Shown in pieces: positions 12,796 through 24,405 of a stretch of 64,000 nucleotides of DNA. The position numbers and the translations under genes are program-made. The DNA is from Microdochium bolleyi (lineage: Eukaryota > Ascomycota > Sordariomycetes > Xylariales > Microdochiaceae): the NCBI GenBank assembly GCA_001566295.1, contig KQ964245.1, forward strand, positions 1,183,524-1,247,523, written 5' to 3'. The notes beneath the pieces are model-generated. The model worked only from the letters and a program-made list of their open reading frames with translations. It made no database searches and was not told the DNA's origin. Position 1 is the first letter of the stretch, and the number at the start of each line of letters is the position of its first letter.

Positions 12796-15700
12796 GATGT
12801 ACGTGGGCTGTACGTGCTTGGTTGACAAGGTCACGTGTGGGTGAGGTTGGCGTTGAGAGGAGGGTGACCTGCGATGGCTCACTAGCCAAGGATGTCTCGC
12901 AGCAGGGCCGAAGGATGGGTACGACAGAGGGTGTGTGAGAGAGTTGAGGTGAGAGGGACGGGGAGGAGAAAAACCTGCGGGCAGTGTATTTGAGATAAAT
13001 AATGGAGGAGCCTAGGGCTTCCAACTATGGAGGAGCGGCTCCCGCGCAGACGCGCTTCCCGGAACGACTAGAGGAGCTGTCTCCAGAGTTGACGAGTGGG
13101 GGAGAGGCCTTCTACCGTGATCTAGAGCACACGGGGTCCGGCCGTGCGTCGACCTTAATCGCTCAGGTTGACAAAGGCAATCATCACATTGGATTCTGAT
13201 CAGCCAGATAAGCACGAGAGTCCGGGGCCTGTCGGGATCCCTTGGTGGACGGAGTACGTAAAGCACGGAGTATCCGGGATGGCAGTCGTGTGGGGAGGAG
13301 GGCCCTCGGTCAGGAAGGGACAGGATGTACAGCCATGCCGAGAGCGGCCAAGTGGATAAAGAAAGGATTACCGTGCTATACTGTATGCCTGGTGATTCGA
13401 ACCAGCCGTTGACGGGTCTTGAGGTCACTGTGCCAATGTCGACGGACAATGCGTTGATCCTTCGGGTCATTTCGCAGCAATCTCTGCGGCACACGAGTCA
13501 CGTCGCCACGTCACGCCTGATGAGGGCAAGTCTGATCTGATCGGACGTCCGGCCACGGGACATGCCCGAGTGTCTGGTGCTCTGGACTGATGCATAGGAG
13601 ACAAACGGTGGCTCTTGGCCACACTGGACAGCTATCTCAGCCTGCTCGCCGATGCCAAGGTTGGCTGGTGCAGAGCAGAGCAGAGTCGTCGACTGCTGGC
13701 GGATGGGGGCGACGTAATGCGATGATGTCGCAGTGATCGCCTGCCTCGCGTGCAAGGCGCGAGGGAAGCCGGCTTGGCCCACAGACAAGCTTCCCAGGGC
13801 CCGCAGTGTCAGGGGCGAGGGCGAATCATGGCACCGGTGGTGGTGCCTGTGGCTCGCGATGAGGCAATGGACGAGGCTAGCGGCAGCCAAGTCGGCCGTT
13901 TTGGCAAACTCTTAGCTAACGTCAAGCTCCTGCCGAGAAGCCCGTCCCGCCCGTGCAGGGGTCGTGCCTTCCCAAACGCCGCCCGCCACGGCCCCTCATT
14001 GGCTCGCCACAGGGCTCCCCTGCTGCCGCCTGCAGCGCCTCCCGGCACTTGCGGCTCTTTCAACACCCACAGGCCACCTCCGAATCCCAACCATCGCTCC
14101 GGTAGCGCGCGAGACGATGGCCGAGCACCTGTGCGAGGCTGTGCTCTTCGAAAAGGCCCGGTTACATGCGGACCACTTCGCCATCCTCGCAGGATCATCC
14201 CGACTTGTGCAGCGTGTGCTCGTACCGCGATGCAGGTCGCGCATGCCGGCCTCCGTAGGGGTCCTTCCAGCTGCTCCTCAACACCTTGCGACATCTCCTA
14301 CTCCAGCTCGTGGGTTCCCCGTGGGACATGACACGAGGCAAAGACATAATGCAGATTAGTTTCATGCAGAGGCCATCATGCATGTCTTGCTTCGTTGCGG
14401 CTAGTCCGAATCCTGGCCGGCCACTCGCGATAACTACGTCGCACCCAGTCCGGGGCCGCGTGCCATCTGCAGCCTGCGCAGTCTAACACATACGACCCCT
14501 TAAACGCAGCATCCTGGCGCTCGACCAAGGCAACTGCCAGGCCTCGGGCAGAGACGGAATATGGAAGCACAGGAAGACCGGAACTCAATACAGGCACTAT
14601 TCGTACCCGCGTTGTGGCTTGCCGTGCCGGCCAGAAATTTCTGCTGGCAGAAAAATCAGACGTGGATCAGCTGTTGAGTCGCGCTAACCATTGAACCTTC
14701 TATGCGGACTTCCGCGACAGCAACGCTATTGCAACACTTACAACGAGGCATTATTGAATCCAGTCCGGAAGACACCGAGCACCATGGAATTCTGACAACT
14801 CAATTCACTGCAGCTCGGGGTCATCCTTATCAGCACCTGACGCAAAAGATGTTGTGCAGTGTGCACTGCTGGCTCCGTGCCAAAACCCCGATCCCGTCGC
14901 ACGCCGAGTGGGGCCGTGAGCCAAGCCCCGGTGTTTAATGGAGACGGCCGGCCTGTGCCCGGACCTGTCACCTCGTCGGTCAGCCATTTCGGATTGGCAC
15001 CGACCACACGATACGTAACGAGAACTGCCTTGATTCACGCTACCGACCCAGGTTGGTATTCTCACAGGGAAGGCTTCTGTGCCTGACTAGCAGGAACCAT
15101 GACTGCCATGTCATCCACGGTTCTTCTTACGCCATCATTACCTACTGTTTCTCCATCGCAGCCCTGTTGCTCCATGTTTTCTCCAGGTTTCGGCCTTCTT
15201 GGGACGTTTTTACTGCTAGGCTTCTCCCGATGATGCTGTATGGTCCCTTTCCTGCGACTTTCTACCCCAGCTTCGACGCAGATAATTTCCCGGAGAAACC
15301 TGGGGAGATGTCGCGTCGAGGTTTGCGTTACGTTATACTCCACGATATACCGCTGGATCAGGCAAGTCCTGCCCTGCGATGACTGACTATACAATCGCGA
15401 GGAAACTTTGACATGGTCTCAGGGTCGGAGACGCATTATCGCAATGCCAGGGGATATGGGTCGAGGTGCATTGATTGGGAAATGATCGTGCCATCGTCCC
15501 ATTTCTGTCGGTGAGTCAACTAGGTAAGCCAGCACGAGATATTCTACCTCGGGCTTCTGTTGGTGTCATTACGGGCCTCTAAAACGATGGGATACTAAGG
15601 CCTCTCTCTATCCCTCTATTGCCACGGAGTCATCCTCTTTTCAGCGCTCCTGGGCAGTTGGGAAGCTCGGATGCCATGAGCCCTCTTCGGGACTATTAAT

Positions 15701-16773
15701 GGCTCTCTGTGCTTTGTGGATATCCAGCAGGCACGTCACGTATTGGACGTCCTCTATTTGCTAAGCAACAACCACATGATCAAAACGGAGTATTGATGAC
15801 GCTTAGTCAGACGGCGTCCCAAGATTCTCGATGCACCACACTTACCCAGGCCTCTGTTTTTGCTGCTTGCATCGCGCCGCCTCGGCGGCAACCTAAAAAT
15901 CATCACTTCGGCCACAGCCGAATCACGAGCAATCTTGCGTCTATATCTATCTTTTGCAACCTGAGCAGAAGCAAAGCTCTCATTGGCATGTCCGACATAT
16001 GCAAGACGAGAGAACGAGCCCAGACTCTCGCTTCTTTGCGCTAACCCACTATCTTACGTCGTTCTTTGTTTCCTCTCCAAGAAGACCCTGTCAAACGTCA
16101 AGCATGGTAGCGGCTGCTTCATCAACTCCCTGACACAACATCTTTGATGCGACAGCTCTTCCCGTCGAATCTCGTCTTTGTGTTAATCGCCACCACCAAC
16201 ATGGCATGACGGGAGAGTATGGTGCGTTTGCTGCCAACTCCTTTAAGAGAGACTGGCTGCAGTCGTTTGAGGATTGATGCCCGCCCAACCAGCGCCTAAT
16301 CAGGCAAACATCAAAGGTACAAGTTATCCGAGCACTATTGCTCTCAACCTGGGCTTAGGCTGTACTGCCCCAAACCAGACGATCGGCTGATCGGGTGTTT
16401 GAGTCGACGGCATGCGGCCGGAGCAACATTCATTCAAACAGCATGACCTGGACTCCACAGAAAGCTGCTATTGTTGGCTAGAGCACTGGGGGAGCACAAT
16501 GGGAGCCAGGCAATCGTCATGGTCTCGTTGTCACGGCTCATGGACGGTTCAGTTCTGCCTGGGGCACATTTTCCCGGTAATCATGTGGCTGGTACGGTTA
16601 TAAGAGGTGAGGAACACGCATGCCATCACCAGGTCAAAGAATCCAAGGTACGGTGGGAAATTGCAACTACAGAAGCGAGGGGGGAGTTTCAAGCTTTGAT
16701 ACTTACCACGCGCGGCATCGACGAGTCACAAAGAACTATCAGTTGATGTCCGAACCGCAACCTCACGCACAAC
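12796..16773. other. 4-kb divergent intergenic region
   Basis: This lies between the transporter (minus) and the TFIIB-like gene (plus), so it contains both promoters. Frames are short and mutually overlapping, with no recognisable protein. The stretch at 14487-14500 starts like fungal 5S rRNA but does not continue as one. No tRNA was found. Confidence 0.6.
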
Positions 16774-18039
16774 ATGGCGTTCTCTGTGCAGAATTTCAAG
16801 CACTTGGAGCTCAACGTTCCAGAGCTTACACAGACATTTAACACATCGCTCAGAGTCAGCAACGTTTGCCCCAACTGCAAGATCGACCCGCCAAATCTTG
16901 CCGAGGAGGAGTCAGCCGGGGATCTCGTATGTACAGACTGCGGCCTGGTGCTGCAGAACCACTTGATCGACGAGCGGGCCGAATGGCGCGCATTCTCCAA
17001 CGATGACTCTAACACTGGCGACCCATCGCGGGTGGGCAACGCTGGCGATAGCCTACTCGGTCCTGAGTTGCACACCACAATCGCAACCGGAGGTGGAAGT
17101 CTTGGCCTGGGGCTCGGACGGGCACAGGCTAGGAGCGTTTATGACCGGAAGATGCCGTTCCTCCGGGAGGCTCTGGCTGAAGCTGATGAATGCTGCAACT
17201 TGCTCAACCTCGATACCCAGCACGCCAACTGCATCAAGGACTTCTACAAGCATGCCATGGACATGAAGTGGGTGCCCCGACACGATCGCAGGACGGGCAT
17301 TGCGGCCTGCATAGCCGTCATCTGCGACCGTGTCTTCGCCAAGTCGAGGTCTCTGGACGAGGTGCGCAGCTGTCTGTGTAGCGACAAGAGGGCCTTCGGG
17401 CAGTGCTACAGGGTTGTGTGCCGAGGGTATCGCGAGGAAGAGGCGAGCAGGGCGATCACCAACCCTCGCAGTACGAAGAAGAAGAAGCAGAGAGCCATAG
17501 TTGCGGGCGTCGGCCCAGACATGACTGCCAGCGCAAGTCTCTTGGGTCAAGCTGACCATGTGCTCAGGGACCAAGCGGCCTCGCTCGACAAAAGCCAGGT
17601 CCACCAGTCATCGCAGATGGTAATGGGGCTGCGTCCTGATCTGTTGTCTCCACCGTCAGACAGCAGCACTGAAAAGGGAGATTCCTCTTCAATCACCCAG
17701 GCGACATTGGGTGTCTGTGAGAGAATCTGTGATCGCCTCGAGTTTGCCAGGCCATTTGAGATGAGCAAGGCGGCATCCAGCATCATCAAGAACGCCATGG
17801 ACATGTTGGGTGGGAAGCCGCCAAAGACTATCGCGGCAGCTTGCATCTTGATGGCGTGCCAGATATTGCAAGACAAACGAACCATAAGCCAGATCTCGGA
17901 AGCGGCGGGTTGTGGGCGACCCCCTGTCCAAAAGGCATACAGGATGATCTGGCTGGCACGTTCGGAAGTTGTGGGTGCCGATGTGCTTGCTGGCGGACAA
18001 GAGCGGAAGCTGGAATGCGCACGGGAGCAGCCATGCTGA
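16774..18039 (+). CDS. Divergent TFIIB-like transcription initiation factor
   Basis: A single 421-aa open frame with no intron. The N-terminus has a zinc ribbon with Cys32, 35, 53 and 56 (C-x2-C-x17-C-x2-C). It is followed by AEWRAFSNDD and GDPSRVG, close to the B-reader/linker of RNA polymerase II factor TFIIB. Two cyclin-like repeats follow. The first (about 125-220) is strongly diverged: its usual acetyl-CoA/RNA-contact helices keep IAACIAVICDRV but little else. The second (about 310-400) is nearer canonical (IAAACILMACQI, then ISQISEAAGCG). A lysine-rich, low-complexity linker of about 90 residues separates the repeats, much longer than in ordinary TFIIB. Canonical TFIIB is about 320-360 aa. 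Brf1 would be longer, with a C-terminal extension absent here. I read it as a TFIIB paralogue or a fast-evolving TFIIB. Whether it replaces or supplements the main TFIIB cannot be told from this window. Confidence 0.8.
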   Translation: MAFSVQNFKHLELNVPELTQTFNTSLRVSNVCPNCKIDPPNLAEEESAGDLVCTDCGLVLQNHLIDERAEWRAFSNDDSNTGDPSRVGNAGDSLLGPELHTTIATGGGSLGLGLGRAQARSVYDRKMPFLREALAEADECCNLLNLDTQHANCIKDFYKHAMDMKWVPRHDRRTGIAACIAVICDRVFAKSRSLDEVRSCLCSDKRAFGQCYRVVCRGYREEEASRAITNPRSTKKKKQRAIVAGVGPDMTASASLLGQADHVLRDQAASLDKSQVHQSSQMVMGLRPDLLSPPSDSSTEKGDSSSITQATLGVCERICDRLEFARPFEMSKAASSIIKNAMDMLGGKPPKTIAAACILMACQILQDKRTISQISEAAGCGRPPVQKAYRMIWLARSEVVGADVLAGGQERKLECAREQPC

Positions 18040-18442
18040 GAGGGTCAGAACCAAGACGGAAGACGGAACGAGTCATGATATAATGATGTGAAGTCTCGCG
18101 CAAAAGAATGTTATACACTTATTGATGAAGATGAACGCCATGAACGATGATAGTGGGCGAGCAACAACTTTGGCATGGCTTACTGTTGGAAAGGTATGCA
18201 AGGTGGGGTTCTATGGAGTACTGGCCGCGGCTAGTGCTCTCCGGCTTGTGTCTTGGCGGGCTGGACCCCAGATGGTGGGCGATAAGATAAGCCCATGGCA
18301 ACCACTTTTTTTTCTAGATGCGGTGCCTGCCCGCTGCAGGTGAGCTGCACATCCTGCTGCAGTCTTTCTGGTGTGCCTACGGTCTTTATTCTTGTCGTTC
18401 GTGCCTTTTATTCCCCTGCGCGACTCGATTGCAACAGGCACC
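18040..18442. other. Intergenic between TFIIB-like gene and SDA1
   Basis: A 400-bp spacer between two plus-strand genes holding the TFIIB-like 3' UTR and the SDA1 promoter/leader. An upstream ATG at 18295 and a possible leader donor (CAGGTGAGC, near 18338) are present, but no separate gene. Confidence 0.6.
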
Positions 18443-20644
18443 ATGGTCAAGAAGAGGGTCGCCGCCCTCGAAAAGGTCGAGGCCGATCTGGCTGGCCTCC
18501 AGTACAAGATTCGTCGCGACCCCCAGGACTACAAGAACGAGTTTGAGGAGAATTGGTACCAGTACCTCACGGCTCTCGACACTTTCCTCGCCGCGCCCGC
18601 GAATGCCGACGCAAACTCCCTCATAAAGTTCCGCGATCAGATCGACTTTGTCGCGCACGTTGCGGACTGCTACCCCGAGTACACCGCCGGCTTTCCCGAC
18701 GGCCTCAGAGACATCCTCACCCGTCATCATGCGGTCCTCGAGCCCGAATTGCGCGAGAAGATTGTCTCCAGCCTGGTTCTGCTACGGAGAAAAGACATCG
18801 TCGACTCTAGCTACTTGCTTACGACACTCTTCCCTGTGCTCGTCAGCACTCCGTCGAAGTCGTTGAGGACACTCCTGTTCCAGCGCATCGTCAGCGACCT
18901 GCGCAACTCGAACAACAAGGCCAACAACCACAAGCTCAACCGCACCATGCAAGGTGTTCTTCAGACACTGGTCACGTCAGATCGCGCGAACCCAAAGGCG
19001 ATATGGGCCGTCAAGATAGTGAGAGAGCTCTGGAAGCGTCAGATTTGGACGGACGCGAAGCCCGTGGAGGTCATGAAGGAGGCTTGTCTCTCCGAGAATG
19101 AGAAAGTAGCCGTCGGTGGCGTGCGTTTCTTCCTAGGAGGCGACAAGGAGAGAGAAGAGCTGGAAGATGAGGCCAGCGAGGATGAGGTGATCGACATCAA
19201 GAAGGTCAAGCATCAGATTGGCATCAACAAAAAGACGAAAAAGAAGAAGGCGGCACTCGACAAGGCGGTCGACAAGATGAAGCGTCTCGACCGCAAGAAG
19301 CACGCACCGCACCCTCTCAACTTCTCTGCTCTGCATCTCCTGCACGACCCGCAGGGCTTTGCCGAGCAGTTGTTTGAGAAGCACCTCCTGAGCTCGCGTT
19401 GCAGATTCGCCTTGCAGAGCAAGCTAGCCATTCTGCAACTAGTGACACGTCTGGTTGGTCTCCACCAGCTGACGGTCATCTCGCTTTACTCCTGGTTCAT
19501 CAAGTACTTGACACCGCGGCAGCAGTCTGTCACTTCATTCCTAGCGTCTCTGGCGCAGGCGGTCCACTCCTTGGTGCCTCCGGATGTGCTCGAGCCGCTC
19601 ATCGTCAAGATCGCCAACGAGTTCGTTTCCGAAGCTGCCGCTGCCGAGGTCGCTGCTGCCGGTCTCAATTCCATCCGAGAGATATGTGCTCGGCAACCTC
19701 TGGCCATGACAGAGACTCTGCTCCAAGATTTGGTACAATACAGAAGGTCCAAGGATAAGGGTGTCATGATGGCAGCCAAGGGTCTTCTCTCCCTGTACAG
19801 GGAGCAAGGCGCAGAACTGCTTACAAAGAGGGATCGTGGCAAGGATGCCACAATCAGTCTGAAGAGTGGGTCGCAGAAGCAGCAGAAGTTCGGCGAAGTC
19901 TCCGCTGGCGGTATCGAGGGTCTTGAACTTCTGGAACAGTACAAGGAAGAGCAAAGGAAACGTAAGCGTGTCGAGAAGGGTCTGCCAGAGGACGGTGAAG
20001 ATGGTGAGGAGGAGGAGGAAGAGGAGGAAGACGATGGTTGGGAGGTGGCCTCCGATGACAGCAGCGATTCGGGTGACTGGATTAGAGTCAGTGATTCTGA
20101 AGATGAAGAGGCCGAACCAGCCGCCAAGAAGCAGAGATTGGAAGGAGAGGACGAGGACAAGGAGAATGCCGAGAGTGCGGCTCAGGCAATGTCGAAGCTT
20201 GCGATGACCCAGATCCTGACACCAGCTGATCTGGCCAAGCTCAAGGAACTACAAGCAGAGGCACAGCTTGATAAGGCGATGGGCAACAGGAAGCGCAAGG
20301 AAGAGGCAGAGCGCCACCGCGACGAAGGCTTAACTTCTGAGCAGATCGAGGCGCCTGCCAAGCTCCGGAAGAGCACCAAGGAGGAGCGGTTGGCCATGGC
20401 CAAGGACGGCAAGCCGGGCCGAGACGAGCACAAGTCGACGCAGGCCATCCGCAAGTCCAAGAAGGAGGCCGAGGGCAAGTCAACGACCAACAAGGAGAAG
20501 GCTCGGAAGAAGAACTTCCTCATGACAATTGGCAAGGCCAAGACGAAACACAAGCGCAGTCTGGTGGCCACGCAGAAGGCGCTGAAGAACCACGTCGACA
20601 GGAGCAAGTCTGGAGGACGGCGCAAGAATGGAGTCTCGAAATAG
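18443..20644 (+). CDS. SDA1: SDA1, 60S ribosomal subunit biogenesis factor
   Basis: One exon, 733 aa. The chosen ATG has context ACCATGG and begins MVKKRV; longer readings upstream lack a proper ATG. Sda1 is a conserved nuclear/nucleolar protein needed for maturation and export of pre-60S particles and for G1 progression in yeast. The first 400 residues are alpha-helical and HEAT-like with the conserved SDA1 N-terminal signature (for example DFVAHVADCYP and LVLLRRKDI). A basic KKTKKKK segment (about 275-290) and a run of Glu/Asp (about 520-565) follow, then a lysine-rich C-terminal SDA1 domain ending in a basic tail (FLMTIGKAKTKHKRSL). Length agrees with fungal Sda1 (about 700-770 aa). It lies in tandem with the TFIIB-like gene and has its own leader. 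Confidence 0.94.
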   Translation: MVKKRVAALEKVEADLAGLQYKIRRDPQDYKNEFEENWYQYLTALDTFLAAPANADANSLIKFRDQIDFVAHVADCYPEYTAGFPDGLRDILTRHHAVLEPELREKIVSSLVLLRRKDIVDSSYLLTTLFPVLVSTPSKSLRTLLFQRIVSDLRNSNNKANNHKLNRTMQGVLQTLVTSDRANPKAIWAVKIVRELWKRQIWTDAKPVEVMKEACLSENEKVAVGGVRFFLGGDKEREELEDEASEDEVIDIKKVKHQIGINKKTKKKKAALDKAVDKMKRLDRKKHAPHPLNFSALHLLHDPQGFAEQLFEKHLLSSRCRFALQSKLAILQLVTRLVGLHQLTVISLYSWFIKYLTPRQQSVTSFLASLAQAVHSLVPPDVLEPLIVKIANEFVSEAAAAEVAAAGLNSIREICARQPLAMTETLLQDLVQYRRSKDKGVMMAAKGLLSLYREQGAELLTKRDRGKDATISLKSGSQKQQKFGEVSAGGIEGLELLEQYKEEQRKRKRVEKGLPEDGEDGEEEEEEEEDDGWEVASDDSSDSGDWIRVSDSEDEEAEPAAKKQRLEGEDEDKENAESAAQAMSKLAMTQILTPADLAKLKELQAEAQLDKAMGNRKRKEEAERHRDEGLTSEQIEAPAKLRKSTKEERLAMAKDGKPGRDEHKSTQAIRKSKKEAEGKSTTNKEKARKKNFLMTIGKAKTKHKRSLVATQKALKNHVDRSKSGGRRKNGVSK

Positions 20645-21805
20645 ACGCACTAGATATCTGGCACATGATAATACCCATGATAACTTCGGGCCAGGGAGGC
20701 TTGATCTTGGAATTGTTCTCCGATTTGATATTAGTTGTGTGTCACTGCAACAGGGCATGTGAAGAGCTCTCTGGTTACCTTGGCTTGGGTACGCTAGCGT
20801 AGACATGTTCCCAGAATTGGATTACGGACCAATGAACTTAATCCTACATCCCTGAGCTACTGGGCATTGGGGACTCACGTTCCCGCTTCTTTCATGTCTG
20901 TTCCCCAACACCTGCCGTCGACTGGCATCCGTACCCCGGTCCGCGTTGGAACCATTCTGGAATCACAAGGTGATCAACTTGCCGGGACCGACTAAACCGC
21001 CGGACGTTCGCCAAGTTTCAGGGCCTCGCCAACTTCGCGCTTTGCCAACAGCCCGAGACAGCGCATCTGGGGCTGCTCGTGCAGGGCGCAGCACTATTCA
21101 GCCACGGATGCCATCTGCGGCACTTTGGAGGAGTTATAAAGCTGGGCCGGACCCCCAGCGCTGGGCGCGTGATGTTTGCCGACTTTTGGAGCCGGGCAGG
21201 TTCTCCGCACGTGGGAGTCGGTAGCGGCAGTTGGCCTGGGGCGCTGGGCTCGAGTCGGGGCCAGGCCAGGGAGGTGCCCCCCCCAACTCTGTCCCAGCGT
21301 GAACAACGTCACGAGTCACTTGGCCCAAAGGAGCACCCAAACAGCCCGCCCCAGCTCTTGCTTTCCCCACCACCCGCCGCCGCCGCCGAAAGTTTCTCTC
21401 GGATGACATTGCGCTGCTCGACACAGGCTCGTCGTCGTTTCTGAGGTGGACCGAGTGCGGGGGAAGATGGATACCCATAACCTTGGCACCGGATGGGCTG
21501 GGGATTCCTGGGGGCGCTTTTCGCTCGCGACTTGAGTTTGTCGCGACCGATGCCCTTGCCCTACCTGCCTGGCTCATCTTCTCCACGAGCGTCCTTGGGT
21601 TCTTCGACGAGTATAGAAAGCCAAGGCTCGCTCGGTCCAGTCCCAGCCCTCTGACTATCGCCAGTTCTGACATTGACGAGGCATTGCAACGCAGCCAGCT
21701 ACATCCTTTCAGCAGATCCCCCTCGCGACAGCCCACCCCTCAACCTCTCGACCTCCCACACTCTGGGCTACGCCAGTACTGCTCCTATCTTCAAGATCAG
21801 TCCTC
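20645..21805. other. Intergenic between SDA1 and CYP53 genes
   Basis: No gene seen. Two short CT/GC-rich stretches are present. A TATAGAAA sequence near 21612 and a GGTCCAGTCCC element near 21636 lie within 200 bp of the P450 start and are probably part of its promoter. Confidence 0.6.
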
Positions 21806-23347
21806 ATGGCTATTACCGAGTTGCTTCTCTCCCCATGGGGCGCCGGCGCGGCCGTGGCGGCGCTCATCTCGGCTTACCTCATACCGTACTACACGACCAA
21901 TTCGGATCTCAACGACATCCCGGCCCCATTCCCGGCCCAGTATAGCAACATGTGGCTATTGTCTGTCGTTAGGCGCGGCAACAGGTACGAGAGGATGGAC
22001 GAGATCCACAAGAAGCTGGGTCCCGTCGTCCGCATCCAGCCGAACCACGTCAGCATTGCCGATGATGATGCTATCCAGGCCATCTATGGTCACGGCAACG
22101 GCCTGCTCAAGTCCGAGTTCTACGATGCCTTCGTCTCCATCAGGAGGGGCATGTTCAACACCAGGGACAGGCATGAACACTCCAGGAAGAGGAAAATGGT
22201 CTCAAACACCTTCGCTCCCAAGAGTGTGGTCCAGTTTGAGCCATACATCAAGGAGAATCTCGAGTTGTGGGCCAAGAAGTGGGATGAGCTGACGCAAAAG
22301 GCCACGAGCGCCGACGGCATGGCCAAAGTCGACTGCTTGGACTGGTTCAACTACGTGGCTTTCGACACTATCGGTGATCTCGCATTCGGCCGTCCCTTCG
22401 GTATGCTCGAGGCTGGCGCCGATATCGCAGAGGTCCGCAAGTCGCCCGACAGCCCGCCCATCTACGCTCCAGCCGTCGAGATTCTGAACCGCAGAGGAGA
22501 GGTCTCAGCAACGCTCGGCTGCTACCCGCAACTCAAGCCCTATGCTCACCTCCTGCCCGATCCGTTCTTCTCCCAGGGTGTTGCTGCCGTCAAGAACCTC
22601 GCCGGTATCGCCATCGCCCGTGTGCAGGACCGCCTCCAAAACCCTCCCGACATCAACCGCACCGACCTACTGCAGCGCCTGCAGGAGGGTCGCGACGACA
22701 AGGGCGAGCCGCTAGGCATCGAGGAGCTGACCGCCGAGGCCCTCACACAGCTGATCGCCGGCTCCGACACCACCTCCAACTCGTCCTGCGCGCTACTGTA
22801 CCACGTTGTCCGCACCCCCGGCGTGTTCGAGAAGTTGCGGAAGGAGCTTGATGCCGCAGCGCCCAACAAGGACCAGGCGGTCCCTGACTTCGAGGCCATC
22901 CGCAACCTGCCCTATCTCGAGGCCGTCATCAACGAGACCCTCCGCCACCACTCTACCTCTGGCATCGGCCTGCCACGCCAGATCCCGTTCGACGCCAAGA
23001 AGGGCATCGAGATCCGCGGCCACTACTACCCCCCCGGCACCGTCCTTAGCGTCCCTACCTACACGATCCACCACTCCAAGGAGATTTGGGGCCCCGATGC
23101 CATGGAATTCCGCCCGGAGCGCTGGGAGAGTATTACCCCGCGTCAAAAGAACGCTTTTATCCCCTTCAGCTATGGGCCCCGCGCCTGTGTCGGCCGCAAC
23201 ATTGCCGAGATGGAGATGAAGATGATCGTGGCAACATGGGTGCGTAGGTACGACGTCGAGCTGCGCCAGGATGTCATGGAGACCCGCGAGGGCTTCCTGA
23301 GGAAACCGCTTGGACTGAACATCGGTTTCAAGAAGAGGCAGTCATGA
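21806..23347 (+). CDS. CYP53: Cytochrome P450, CYP53-type benzoate 4-monooxygenase
   Basis: Intronless, 513 aa. The N-terminus has one hydrophobic anchor (about residues 5-30) for the endoplasmic reticulum. P450 landmarks are the I-helix oxygen-activation motif AGSDTTSN, the K-helix ExxR (ETLR), a PERW segment and the heme loop FSYGPRACVGRN with Cys461 as the iron ligand. Stretches such as YGHGNGLLKSEFYDAF, RRGEVSATLGCYP and METREGFLRKPLGL are characteristic of CYP53A benzoate para-hydroxylases, so this is a family-level rather than generic P450 call. The enzyme uses NADPH-P450 reductase to hydroxylate benzoate to 4-hydroxybenzoate, feeding the protocatechuate/beta-ketoadipate route. It also detoxifies plant phenolics. 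The neighbour downstream, convergent, is an AA9 LPMO. Confidence 0.93.
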   Translation: MAITELLLSPWGAGAAVAALISAYLIPYYTTNSDLNDIPAPFPAQYSNMWLLSVVRRGNRYERMDEIHKKLGPVVRIQPNHVSIADDDAIQAIYGHGNGLLKSEFYDAFVSIRRGMFNTRDRHEHSRKRKMVSNTFAPKSVVQFEPYIKENLELWAKKWDELTQKATSADGMAKVDCLDWFNYVAFDTIGDLAFGRPFGMLEAGADIAEVRKSPDSPPIYAPAVEILNRRGEVSATLGCYPQLKPYAHLLPDPFFSQGVAAVKNLAGIAIARVQDRLQNPPDINRTDLLQRLQEGRDDKGEPLGIEELTAEALTQLIAGSDTTSNSSCALLYHVVRTPGVFEKLRKELDAAAPNKDQAVPDFEAIRNLPYLEAVINETLRHHSTSGIGLPRQIPFDAKKGIEIRGHYYPPGTVLSVPTYTIHHSKEIWGPDAMEFRPERWESITPRQKNAFIPFSYGPRACVGRNIAEMEMKMIVATWVRRYDVELRQDVMETREGFLRKPLGLNIGFKKRQS

Positions 23348-24405
23348 GTTGGGTTGAGCACGGGATCGTGGAGTAAGCAGGATAAAACGATGCGACCGGC
23401 ACGTGGGAATGGAGGGCAGGGAATTCGAAGGATATAACGTGGTTCAACGAGGCGCAATGGGCGTTTAAATGTTATTCAACCTGGCGTCCATGTCTTGCTT
23501 TTGATTGTGCAGTATAGGGGAAGCGAGAAGGGCAGAAGCCTGTATTCCCGTACACGAAGCGTCATCGACCCACCTCCGCATTTTGTCCCGCGGCTGTCAA
23601 GAATCATGTGTTATTTGGACTCATCTTCCTTGCATTAACTCGGTGATCCTGACGCATTGAACTAGCACAGTTGCCTACCCTGTTCTCGTCCACACTTGAC
23701 CGTCCTATACAGCAAGAGCCGAGCAGCATTGTCCTGCTTCGACATCCCTGCTGCCCCAAGCTTCATACCAAAGATGCTGGGCACATCTGCAACAGATCCT
23801 TTCAGCAGTCTAGGACACATCCAAACTAGGTGCCAATGAAATTGTTTAACAGCCGGTAGGACACAGTCAGGATTGCCAGACCGAAAAATGTGGCCCGAGC
23901 AACACACAAAGTGAATCCTAGATTCAGAACATGAACATGAAGACTACCTGATCAGCTGGCGACTGAAACCGCGGTCCAAGAACCTTCTCTACACGCGCGA
24001 GCGACACTCTGGACATTTTTCCTCTTTCAATTTACGGGGTGTGTGTAAACTATGTACATGAAGTAAAAACAAAAGAAAGTGCGTCCCAGGCGATATTCCA
24101 AAGTTTCCCCAATCCGCAACACAGATCATTTCCGGTGCAGAACAGATCCCCTCCGAAAAGCTCGCGCGCGCGAGGATGTCACAAACTCTTGTCGAAACCG
24201 GAAACACACCTGCAGACCTCGAATGGGGTGTGCATGTGTTCTCTCTCACTCTCTTAAACCAACATTCTTGCTCCGTGCCAATGGATGATCGGGCGTCAAT
24301 CTCGAAGAACGACCGATTGGAGATATTTATCTCAGGCGGAAAGGCTGACGCGACATGGCGCTGCTGGCCATGATCATGTTGTGTAGCTGTAGAGGCTTGG
24401 GCGCT
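23348..24405. other. Convergent intergenic region (P450 / LPMO)
   Basis: Contains the 3' flanks of the plus-strand P450 and minus-strand LPMO. No coding sequence or strong repeat seen. Confidence 0.65.

Noticed and set aside
11758..12825. 355-codon open frame on the plus strand
   Set aside because: It is exactly antisense to the amino-acid transporter. Its Asp/Gly/Glu-rich composition is the mirror of codon bias in the real gene.
13370..13430. Possible tRNA on the minus strand (GGTTCGAATCA)
   Set aside because: The T-stem does not pair correctly around the TTCGAAT loop, and no cloverleaf can be drawn.
14487..14600. Possible 5S rRNA (starts ACATACGACC)
   Set aside because: Only the first ten bases match fungal 5S rRNA. 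The internal control region and the 3' half are absent.
21483..22292. 269-codon frame overlapping the P450 start
   Set aside because: No ATG at its 5' end, and it overlaps the certain CYP53 frame. The Ser/Arg/Pro-rich translation is an out-of-frame reading.
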